Source of the DNA: an uncultured Erysipelotrichaceae bacterium
Lineage (GTDB): Bacteria; Bacillota_I; Bacilli_A; Erysipelotrichales; Erysipelotrichaceae
Direction of reading: 5' to 3'
Assembly: GCA_900319505.1 (NCBI GenBank)
Contig: ONOV01000148.1
Coordinates: forward strand, 1-6,556
DNA: 6,556 bases
Both the position numbers and the translations under genes were made by a program. Positions within the stretch are counted from its first letter, which is position 1. Every line of letters starts with the position of its first letter. The notes beneath the pieces are model-generated. The model was not told the DNA's origin. It saw only the letters and a program-made list of their open reading frames with translations, and did no database searches. Positions 1 to 5,723 of the stretch are shown here, one piece after another.

Positions 1-2
1 CT

Positions 3-548
3 ATGAACTGTCCTTATTGTCATAAACCCATCCATCCCGGAGAAACTTACTGTTCCTATTGCGGGAAAAGACTGGATGGAAAATTGGAAAGAAAAGCAGG
101 GCATCGCAGCCTGCTCAAGTCACTTATTGTAACGGGTGCTGTTATTGTCCTTACGCTGCTGATTCATGCCCGGCATATTCCTTATCCCAGGGGCATGTAT
201 GTTCTTTATGATGCCCAGGGCAGAACTGCCGCCTCGCTGTCCCTCAGAAGTGATGGGACGTATGTACTGGATGATGGGCAGAATTACAGCAGCTATGAAA
301 GTGAAATGGATGTGCCGCTGGTTGTGTTCCATCACGATTTTGATGTAAAGAAGGATGGCCTGACATGGGATGAACAGGAAGAGGGAAAGCTGTCCTATGA
401 AAAGGATAGTACCTATGTGATCCATGATTTCTTCGGGGGTCTGTTTGAAAAGACACAGGATGCGAAGCTTTTCTACAGTGAGGATCAGATCTTTCTGTAT
501 CCTTCTGATGATGACAGCAAGGTGATTGTGATGGAGAAACCACAATGA
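3..548 (+). CDS. Small membrane-anchored zinc-ribbon protein, function unknown
   Basis: The predicted protein has 181 residues. An N-terminal zinc ribbon carries four cysteines at C3, C6, C17 and C20 (CPYC ... CSYCG). A basic linker (about residues 27-39) follows, then one hydrophobic segment at about 40-54 (LIVTGAVIVLTLLI). The remaining ~125 residues are acidic and beta-rich (for example SLRSDGTYVLDDG). The layout suggests a cytoplasmic zinc knuckle, one membrane pass and an exported C-terminal domain; the topology is inferred. Zinc-ribbon plus single-helix proteins are common in Bacillota and mostly uncharacterised, so no function is assigned. The ATG lies two bases inside the window edge, so its ribosome binding site is not visible. 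Starting just before CPYC is typical of these proteins, which supports the start. The stop overlaps the next gene in an ATGA, indicating translational coupling with a protein of the same architecture. Confidence 0.8.
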   Translation: MNCPYCHKPIHPGETYCSYCGKRLDGKLERKAGHRSLLKSLIVTGAVIVLTLLIHARHIPYPRGMYVLYDAQGRTAASLSLRSDGTYVLDDGQNYSSYESEMDVPLVVFHHDFDVKKDGLTWDEQEEGKLSYEKDSTYVIHDFFGGLFEKTQDAKLFYSEDQIFLYPSDDDSKVIVMEKPQ

Positions 549-991
549 AGTGTCTGGTATGTCATCAGGAAAACAGGGATGGCAGCAGATACTGTGTGTA
601 CTGCGGTTCACCTCTGAAAGAAAAAAGGAAAGATACACATGACTGGTCCATGGCTTCCATTCTGATCATTGCTTCGCTGATCATGCTTGCGATCGGCTAT
701 ATCCTGCATCCGGAAGCAGATGAAATGAGCATTGCCGGTACATACCAGAGCGGTACGACAGTGCTGTCCATTGCCAAAGACGGTGCCGTTACGTTCAATG
801 AGAACGATGCGGTCTATTACGGCATGACGGATACAGATGGAAATGCGTATGCCGGGACGGAGATTCTTCTTAAAAGTGAGAGCGGGGAAGAGAAGGATAT
901 TACCGTATACATCTCATCGGAAAGTGCGGAAGTGTTTGAACGGACCGGGAATTATAATGCGGTAAGAACGATATTAAAACGAGACGGATAA
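545..991 (+). CDS. Second small membrane-anchored zinc-ribbon protein, same architecture as its neighbour
   Basis: The predicted protein has 148 residues. Cysteines sit at C3, C6, C17 and C20 (CLVC ... CVYCG), exactly the spacing of the upstream protein. A charged linker (about 25-34) is followed by a hydrophobic helix at about 36-54 (MASILIIASLIMLAIGYIL) and a ~90-residue acidic, probably beta-rich tail beginning near IAGTYQSG. The start overlaps the previous stop as ATGA. GGAG at 533-536 lies 8 bases upstream, a normal ribosome binding site, so the pair should be co-translated. The two proteins look like diverged tandem paralogues: the zinc ribbons align without gaps, while the tails share only the pattern of G-x-Y followed by L-S and DG. 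The TAA stop lies in the loop of a strong terminator hairpin, so the last few codons form the hairpin's left arm. I do not recognise a specific family and assign no function. Confidence 0.85.
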   Translation: MKCLVCHQENRDGSRYCVYCGSPLKEKRKDTHDWSMASILIIASLIMLAIGYILHPEADEMSIAGTYQSGTTVLSIAKDGAVTFNENDAVYYGMTDTDGNAYAGTEILLKSESGEEKDITVYISSESAEVFERTGNYNAVRTILKRDG

Positions 992-1013
992 TGTGTCCGC
1001 CTCGTTTTAATAT
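971..1013 (+). terminator. Rho-independent terminator of the zinc-ribbon pair, possibly bidirectional
   Basis: A 13-base arm at 971-983 (ATATTAAAACGAG) is perfectly complementary to 1001-1013. After one A/C mismatch (984/1000), CGGA (985-988) pairs with TCCG (996-999), leaving a 7-base loop (989-995). TTTT follows the GC-rich core on both strands, at 1005-1008 on plus and opposite 976-979 on minus, so it could stop transcription in both directions. The stop codon of the upstream gene (989-991) lies in the loop. Confidence 0.85.
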
Positions 1014-1020
1014 GGGATAA

Positions 1021-1049
1021 AAGAAAAAGCAGAACACATTGTGTTCTGC
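1021..1049 (-). terminator. Rho-independent terminator of rpsD
   Basis: Read on the minus strand, GCAGAACAC (1049-1041) pairs with GTGTTCTGC (1037-1029) around a 3-base loop and is followed by TTTTT (1028-1024) and CTT. It begins 8 bases after the rpsD stop codon. It lies next to the upstream pair's terminator, so the convergent genes are separated by two hairpins. Confidence 0.9.
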
Positions 1050-1057
1050 CTTCAGCG

Positions 1058-1660
1058 TCATCTGTTGTAGTATTCAACAACGAGGGACTCGTTAAGCTCC
1101 TGGTTGAGCTCGCTTCTTTCCGGAAGACGAACGAATGTGCCTTTCTTGTTGTCCTTGTCAACTTCGACGAATGCAGGCTTTGCAATGTCGGATTCAAGGG
1201 ACTCAGCAATGCACTTCATGTTGCGGGCATTCTCACGAACAGCCACAACATCACCAGGGAATACCTGGGCGGAAGGGATATCTACCTTCTTGCCGTTGAC
1301 CTCAATATGGCCATGGTTGACCAGCTGTCTGGCTGCCTTACGGGTTCTTGCAAACCCCATACGGTAAACAACATTGTCCAGTCTGCTTTCCAGCAGGACT
1401 AAGAAGTTTACACCAGCCATGCCTTCCATACGGGAAGCCTTCTCGAACAGATTGGCAAACTGTCTCTCATTCAGACCATACATTGTACGGATTCTCTGCT
1501 TTTCACGAAGCTGCTCTCCGTAACCGCTCAGCTTGACTCTCTTGGTCGGGCCATGCTGACCAGGGGCATAAGTTCTCTTCTTGAGTTCTTCACCGGTTTC
1601 CAGAACTGAGAAGCTCAGACGTCTGGACTTTTTCCATACCGGTCCTGTGTAACGTGCCAT
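1058..1660 (-). CDS. rpsD: 30S ribosomal protein S4
   Basis: S4 is a primary 16S rRNA-binding protein that nucleates assembly of the 30S body; in Bacillus it also represses its own mRNA through a leader site. The predicted 200 residues match the usual length of Bacillota S4. Diagnostic blocks are [14 protein letters not shown] at the N-terminus, [10 protein letters not shown] near 28-37, [20 protein letters not shown] in the S4 RNA-binding domain (about 90-150), [19 protein letters not shown], and [20 protein letters not shown] at the C-terminus. The N-terminal zinc cysteines of C-plus S4 proteins are absent, so this is the C-minus form. The start is fixed by AAGGAGG (1670-1676 on the minus strand), 9 bases before ATG. 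The gene is monocistronic: it has its own promoter, a long leader and a terminator. The Shine-Dalgarno sequence lies inside a predicted hairpin, annotated separately. Confidence 0.98.
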   Translation of the reverse strand: MARYTGPVWKKSRRLSFSVLETGEELKKRTYAPGQHGPTKRVKLSGYGEQLREKQRIRTMYGLNERQFANLFEKASRMEGMAGVNFLVLLESRLDNVVYRMGFARTRKAARQLVNHGHIEVNGKKVDIPSAQVFPGDVVAVRENARNMKCIAESLESDIAKPAFVEVDKDNKKGTFVRLPERSELNQELNESLVVEYYNR

Positions 1661-1829
1661 GTGTTATTTCCTCCTTATAATGGCGAAGTAAATAACAACA
1701 GGTGCAGATCATCTTGACAGCGGGTGTTATCACAGACAGTTTCACACACTTGCAGCAGGCTACTCCTGTTCATCGTATGATGCTGATAACGCTTTGACTG
1801 CGACTCTGCATGCTGCTATTATTTGACGC
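1661..1829 (-). promoter_or_regulatory. Structured rpsD leader, candidate S4 autoregulatory region
   Basis: About 170 nt separate the predicted transcription start (near 1829) from the rpsD ATG, far more than ribosome binding needs. Complementary elements in the RNA include a long-range 7-bp helix, GUUAUCA (opposite 1790-1784) with UGAUAAC (opposite 1732-1726), and small local hairpins enclosed by it. One of these is CAGG/CCUG around AGUAG (opposite 1767-1755). A Shine-Dalgarno-masking hairpin follows. Autogenous repression of rpsD by S4 binding its leader is established in Bacillus subtilis. That this leader does the same is inference; I did not match it to a covariance model, and I saw no T-box motif. 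Confidence 0.55.
1662..1697 (-). promoter_or_regulatory. Hairpin sequestering the rpsD Shine-Dalgarno sequence
   Basis: In the minus-strand RNA, UGUUAUUU (opposite 1697-1690) pairs perfectly with AAAUAACA (opposite 1669-1662). After one A/G mismatch, CUUC (opposite 1688-1685) pairs with GGAG (opposite 1674-1671) including one G-U. The right arm contains most of the AAGGAGG ribosome binding site and ends two bases before the start codon, so the closed form should block initiation. This suits translational control by S4, but the mechanism is inferred from sequence only. Confidence 0.6.
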
Positions 1830-1835
1830 TTGAAT

Positions 1836-1863
1836 ATATTAACATATGTTTTCAGCAAGTCAA
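1836..1863 (-). promoter_or_regulatory. rpsD promoter (sigma-A type)
   Basis: On the minus strand, TTGACT (1863-1858) and TAATAT (1841-1836) are separated by 16 bases, close to the housekeeping consensus. The spacer contains a perfect 10-bp palindrome, AACATATGTT (1841-1850, overlapping the -10 by one base). The predicted start near 1829 gives the ~170-nt leader. An alternative -10, TATATT, overlaps with a longer spacer. Confidence 0.65.
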
Positions 1864-1881
1864 TCATCACGACTGTATGAA

Positions 1882-1910
1882 TTGCAATAATTTAAACAGA
1901 AGTTTATGAT
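1882..1910 (+). promoter_or_regulatory. Promoter of the ezrA-nifS operon (sigma-A type)
   Basis: TTGCAA (1882-1887) and TATGAT (1905-1910) are spaced by 17 bases. The -35 is 18 bases from the divergent rpsD -35, so the two promoters are back to back and could share regulators. The -10 overlaps an in-frame upstream ATG at 1906, which therefore cannot lie in the transcript from this promoter. Confidence 0.65.
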
Positions 1911-1941
1911 AAAATACTTCTATGTGAGTGGAGGAGCAGGA

Positions 1942-3669
1942 ATGGATCAGTTTCTGAAAGTTTTAAGTGATGTAAGAACGATTGCCGCGATCGCTGTCGT
2001 GGTTGTAATACTAATCATCTGGTACATGGTGAATAAAGCCAGAAGCAGACAGTTCCAGAAAAAGATGACGGATTGTCAGAACAAATACAATGAAATCAAG
2101 AACCTGACTCTTCAGTTCAAAATGAACAAGGCCAATAACCTCAGCAAGATCAACAGCGATACGCTGGCCCAGGTCAGACAGGCTCAGGAACTCTATGACC
2201 GCTATGAAAGCAGCATCGGCAGGATTGCGGAGCATCTGTCTGATGTACAGGATAACATTTCCGCCGGTAAACTGAAGAAAGCTGACGGTCTGCTCAACAC
2301 TCTGAATGCGGAACTCAAAGAAGCTGAAGCCAACGCCGGCCACCTGAATGATCTGCTGGATAATATTCTGGCTGAGGAAGTGGCCCAGCGTCAGCAGGTC
2401 AATGCCTATAAGAACCGCTTCCGCGCGCTCAAGAGTGCTGCCCAGGAACGCTCCAGTGATCTATCCTACTGCTGGGAGTACATGGAAAAGAAGATCAGCT
2501 CCACGGAACAGATGTTTTCCACCTTTGAAGAATGGATCTACTCCTCTGATTTTGATAAAGCCAATGATGAGCTTAACAGCATCGGCCGCTCGCTTGATGA
2601 AATTGATGCCGTGACGGAACAGATGCCTGATCTTCTGCAGGATGCAAGGGGTGTCATTCCCCGCATGGCAGAGGAAATGCATAATGACTACGTCAAGGAA
2701 AGAAGCAGAGGCGTTTATCTGGAACATATCCAGGTCAATGAAAATCTGGCTGCTCTGACCAATGCTTTGAAAGATGATCTCAAGCGCCTTAAGAATGGCG
2801 ACATGGAAGGGATCAGAGCGAATCTTGATGCCTATAAGAAGAGAATCAAACAGCTTGATGATACCATTCATAAGGAAGCGGAAGCCTTCGATGCCCTGAG
2901 CACCATGAAGGAAGATACGGAAAAGATGATCAGCGACATGGAAAGTTCGCTTGTCTACATCAAAGAGAACTATCATAGGTCTTCTCAGAAGTTCGGTCTT
3001 GAAAGCATGGGCAGGGAGATTGAAAAGCGGGAAAAGCAGTTCAATCAGATCAGGGAACAGGAGCCTGCCGTCATGTCTGCCATCAGTGCTTCCGGCGCTG
3101 TTCCCAGTACCTCTCTGTCATCTCTTGATGCGCTGCATCAGAAAGCAGTCAATGTCCATGATGCATTACAGAAGATGGTCAAGAAGATCAACACGGCCAA
3201 CTCGGATGAAGACCGTGCCAGCAAACAGCTGATCAAGCTGCAGATCATCCTGGCTCAGATCAATGTCAAGATAACCCAGTACAGACTGCCCAATATCTCG
3301 GCCAAATATGATTCCGATATGCAGAAGGCAGAGAAACTCATTGCCCGTATCAGAAGTCTGATGGCTCAGACCCCCATCAATATGCAGGCGGTGAACATGG
3401 TGCTGCAGGAAGCACTGGAATTCATCTACAAGCTTTACAACGATGTCAACAATGTCCTGGGTACCGTTGTGATGGCTGAAAATACGATTGTTTTCGGCAA
3501 CCGCTACCGTTCCACCTACGATGATATTGATTCTGAACTGACCCGGGCTGAACTCGCTTTCCGCAATGGCGAATATACCCAGGCTCTGTCCATGGCCATT
3601 TCGACCATGGAAAAGATTCATCCGGGCAATTATGAACATATGATCAAGGAGAATGCAAAAGGTGCGTAG
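1942..3669 (+). CDS. ezrA: Septation ring formation regulator EzrA
   Basis: EzrA is a membrane-anchored cytoplasmic protein of Bacillota. It binds FtsZ, restrains Z-ring assembly away from midcell and helps organise division and cell-wall synthesis at the septum. The predicted 575 residues compare with about 560-575 in the family. A short N-terminus is followed by one transmembrane helix (about 13-30, IAAIAVVVVILIIWYMV), then a long helical, coiled-coil region (about 35-570) rich in K, E, Q and L, as expected for the spectrin-like repeats. Near the C-terminus, AENTIVFGNRYRS (512-524) resembles the conserved patch of EzrA needed for Z-ring dynamics. The ATG at 1942 is chosen because GGAGG (1930-1934) lies 7 bases upstream. 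The in-frame ATG at 1906, which would add 12 residues, overlaps the -10 box and has no ribosome binding site. It leads an operon with a cysteine desulfurase, whose start overlaps the ezrA stop. Confidence 0.93.
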   Translation: MDQFLKVLSDVRTIAAIAVVVVILIIWYMVNKARSRQFQKKMTDCQNKYNEIKNLTLQFKMNKANNLSKINSDTLAQVRQAQELYDRYESSIGRIAEHLSDVQDNISAGKLKKADGLLNTLNAELKEAEANAGHLNDLLDNILAEEVAQRQQVNAYKNRFRALKSAAQERSSDLSYCWEYMEKKISSTEQMFSTFEEWIYSSDFDKANDELNSIGRSLDEIDAVTEQMPDLLQDARGVIPRMAEEMHNDYVKERSRGVYLEHIQVNENLAALTNALKDDLKRLKNGDMEGIRANLDAYKKRIKQLDDTIHKEAEAFDALSTMKEDTEKMISDMESSLVYIKENYHRSSQKFGLESMGREIEKREKQFNQIREQEPAVMSAISASGAVPSTSLSSLDALHQKAVNVHDALQKMVKKINTANSDEDRASKQLIKLQIILAQINVKITQYRLPNISAKYDSDMQKAEKLIARIRSLMAQTPINMQAVNMVLQEALEFIYKLYNDVNNVLGTVVMAENTIVFGNRYRSTYDDIDSELTRAELAFRNGEYTQALSMAISTMEKIHPGNYEHMIKENAKGA

Positions 3670-4807
3670 AGTCTATTTTGATAATGCCAGCACAACCGAA
3701 CTGGATCCGGAGGTGCGTCAGACCTATGAGAAGATTCTGGATACATACTATGTCAATTCAGAATCTTTATATGATGAAGGCATGCAGGTCCATCAGATGA
3801 TGGAAAAGGCAAGACGTGCCCTGGCGGATCTGCTTGGGGTGAAACCGCAGGAGATCATCTATACTTCCGGTTCCGCTGAAGCCAATACAACCGCCATCAA
3901 GGGAATCTGCTTTGCCCATCCTGAGAATAAGCATATTGTCACAACCTGCGTTGAACATTCATCCGTGCTCAATGCCTGCCAGCAGATGCATGATGTATTC
4001 GGCTATGATGTGACGTATCTGCCGGTGTATGAAGACGGCAGGGTGAAGATAGAAGATGTGAAGAAGGCAGTGCGTGAAGATACGGCACTTGTATCCATCA
4101 TGTATGTGAACAATGAGACTGGGGCGATCAATCCGATTCAGGACATCGCTTCCTATATCAAAAAGCAAACCCATGCCTTCTTCCATGTGGATATGACCCA
4201 GGCGGTCGGCAAGGTTCCGCTGGATCTTGAGAATATCGATGCGGCTTCTCTTTCCGCCCATAAGTTCAATGGCCTAAAGGGCAGCGGGATTCTGGTGAAG
4301 AAGAGCTATGTGGATCTGCTGCCGCTGATCAACGGCGGTGAACAGGAACAGGGCCTGCGGGGCGGTACCGCCAACAGTCCGGCGGATATTGTCTTTGCCA
4401 AAACACTGCGGCTTGCGCTGGAAAGAGGAAAGAAGTACCACAGCTATGTGGCTTCCCTCAGGGAAAGACTGCTTGCCGGGCTGAAGCAGATTGAAGGTAT
4501 TGAGATCAACAGCCCGGCTGACGGTATCGTCTCTACCATTAATTTCTCCTATGAGCCGATTCCCAGTGAAGTCATGCAGAATGCGCTCAATGAGAAAGGC
4601 TTCATGGTCAGCGCCCGCAGCACCTGTGATTCAAGATCAGGCAACCCGAGCTATGTTCTGAGAGCCATGGGTTTTGATGAAAAACGGGCCAACAGCTGTA
4701 TCCGCGTATCTTTATCCGAAAAGAATACACCTGAGGAAATCGATGCATTCCTCACTGCTTTGAAAGATATCATTGCGAAGTATTCGCTGGCTGATATCCA
4801 TATCTGA
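3662..4807 (+). CDS. NifS/IscS-type cysteine desulfurase, probable sulfur donor for ThiI (NifZ-like)
   Basis: This is a PLP-dependent fold-type I enzyme that converts cysteine to alanine and leaves a persulfide on its own cysteine. From the GTG start it has 381 residues, typical of the family. Visible motifs are VYFDNASTT at the N-terminus, TSGSAEANTTAIKG (68-81), the cofactor-stacking His in CVEHSS (H99), FHVDMTQAVG with D177, SLSAHKFNGLKG with the PLP lysine K201, GLRGGTANSP, and the catalytic-cysteine loop SARSTCDSRSG (C322). Where most relatives read RSGTEN or RGGTEN, this one has A in place of E. The longer in-frame start ATG 3653 has AAGGAG (3646-3651) only one base away, too close to use. 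The same AAGGAG is 10 bases from GTG 3662, so GTG is preferred; the alternative adds MQK before V4. The gene overlaps the ezrA stop. The neighbouring thiI, together with the known NifZ-ThiI pairing in Bacillus, suggests a role in tRNA 4-thiouridine synthesis. Confidence 0.92.
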   Translation: MRRVYFDNASTTELDPEVRQTYEKILDTYYVNSESLYDEGMQVHQMMEKARRALADLLGVKPQEIIYTSGSAEANTTAIKGICFAHPENKHIVTTCVEHSSVLNACQQMHDVFGYDVTYLPVYEDGRVKIEDVKKAVREDTALVSIMYVNNETGAINPIQDIASYIKKQTHAFFHVDMTQAVGKVPLDLENIDAASLSAHKFNGLKGSGILVKKSYVDLLPLINGGEQEQGLRGGTANSPADIVFAKTLRLALERGKKYHSYVASLRERLLAGLKQIEGIEINSPADGIVSTINFSYEPIPSEVMQNALNEKGFMVSARSTCDSRSGNPSYVLRAMGFDEKRANSCIRVSLSEKNTPEEIDAFLTALKDIIAKYSLADIHI

Positions 4808-4838
4808 ACGATGCAGTGAAACGCATCGTTTTTGTTTT
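4807..4838 (+). terminator. Rho-independent terminator of the ezrA-nifS operon
   Basis: AACGATGC (4807-4814) pairs with GCATCGTT (4823-4830) around an 8-base loop and is followed by TTTGTTTT, giving a U-rich tail of TTTTTGTTTT from 4829. It overlaps the last base of the nifS stop codon. It separates nifS from everything downstream, so thiI needs its own promoter. Confidence 0.9.
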
Positions 4839-4849
4839 ATAATGATCGT

Positions 4850-5658
4850 ATGACCCGGCACAAAGTATTCGACATGATCCAGATTTCCAACCGTTCTGAT
4901 TTCATCAGTACGGCTTTTGATGTGGTGCTGGTGATTGCCATCGTGTTGAATATACTTGCCATGTTTCTGGAGACATTTGCGTCTTTTTCCGCGTAGAGTA
5001 TGCGTTGAGGATCTGGACTGCGGATTATCTGTATCCGGATGAGACACGGGGAAAGGCAGTTGTCAGGTTCATTTTCTCTTTTGATGGAATGATTGAGCTG
5101 CTGACGATTGTACCGCTGTTTTTCCTGTCCGGCTTTATTGTATTCCGGATGCTGAGGGTGGTCAGGATTTTCATCTTTTCAGGATCAATGCAAGTGTTGA
5201 CTCGTTCAACCTCATCGTGCAGGTACTGAAGGAAAAGAAGAACCAGATTCTCTCTTCCGTATTCATTGCAGGGGTGCTTGATGCTGGCAGCTTCCCTATG
5301 CATGTACAGCGCTGAACATGCGGCCCAGCCTGAAGCCTTCCGCAATGCTTTCGATGGACTATGGCGGAGTGTTTCCGCCTTGCTGACAGTAGGCTATGGC
5401 GATATTTATCCGATTACCATTACCGGTAAGATCATGGCCATTGTCATATCGCTTCTCGGGGCAGGAGCGGTAGCGATTTCCGCCGGTTTTGTGGAACAGT
5501 ATACCAAGGCACAGGAAACCGGAAAGGAAAGTTTGACGGCTGATCTGTATATCGATATCGACAGTGCCTGCTTGGCATGCGTGTGCAGGAAGTCCTATAA
5601 CGTTCAGGTCAGTGACCGGGTGACGGTATTTGTGCATCAGGATCATACTATACAGTGA
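4850..5658 (+). pseudogene. Decayed six-transmembrane voltage-gated-type potassium channel
   Basis: Three frames together spell a Kv-like channel. The first piece starts at ATG 4850, with S1-like DVVLVIAIVLNILAMFLET, and stops at 4997. Frame 3 resumes near 4982 with VFFRVEYALRIW (S2 end), then S3 and the arginine-rich S4 FRMLRVVRIF. A one-base loss near 5170-5175 shifts frame; FRINASVDSFNLIVQVLKEK continues to about 5279. A one-base gain at 5277-5280 shifts it again: LMLAASLCMYSAEHAAQP (S5), the pore with an intact TVGYGD filter (5386-5403), S6 and AGFVEQY. From family knowledge, about 25 residues between S1 and S2 are missing, and S6 reads VAISAGF where relatives have VAIPTGIISAGF, a five-residue deletion. 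The tail (about 5560-5600) may hold two more compensating shifts in a TrkA-C-like stretch (frame 3 reads LGMRVQEV). TATAAT at 4838-4843 precedes the ATG, but there is no clear -35 and no Shine-Dalgarno. The piece-by-piece reading is certain; the deletions are inferred. Confidence 0.88.
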
Positions 5659-5661
5659 AGG

Positions 5662-5691
5662 TGGATTTTCCTTCTCTGTATCACGTATAAT
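5662..5691 (+). promoter_or_regulatory. Probable thiI promoter
   Basis: A perfect TATAAT at 5686-5691 lies 32 bases before the thiI start. The best -35 at normal distance is weak (TGGATT at 5662-5667, 18-base spacer). No TGn extension is present. A promoter is expected here because a strong terminator and a dead gene lie upstream. The -10 is convincing, the -35 is not. Confidence 0.5.
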
Positions 5692-5723
5692 GGTTAGGCA
5701 GTCAGATGAAAGGAACCACAGAA

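Noticed and set aside
120..638. 172-residue minus-strand open frame opposite the first zinc-ribbon gene
   Set aside because: No recognisable domain and no ribosome binding site seen. It overlaps two plus-strand genes with clear zinc ribbons, membrane helices and ATGA coupling. It is antisense shadow.
1661..1829. T-box or metabolite riboswitch in the rpsD leader
   Set aside because: No T-box anti-terminator motif or terminator hairpin is seen, and a ribosomal protein gene is better explained by autogenous control.
2461..2976. 171-residue minus-strand open frame inside ezrA
   Set aside because: It lies wholly opposite the EzrA coiled coil, whose plus-strand reading is conserved in family features. 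Long antisense frames are expected across repetitive helical coding sequence.
4850..5658. Programmed frameshifting producing an active channel
   Set aside because: The shifts go in different directions, lack slippery-site plus structure signals, and come with apparent missing segments in S1-S2 and S6. Gene decay explains them better.
5657..5674. GAAGG/CCTTC hairpin after the channel remnant as a terminator
   Set aside because: Only five base pairs with an 8-base loop and no U-tract downstream; it also overlaps the weak -35 of thiI.
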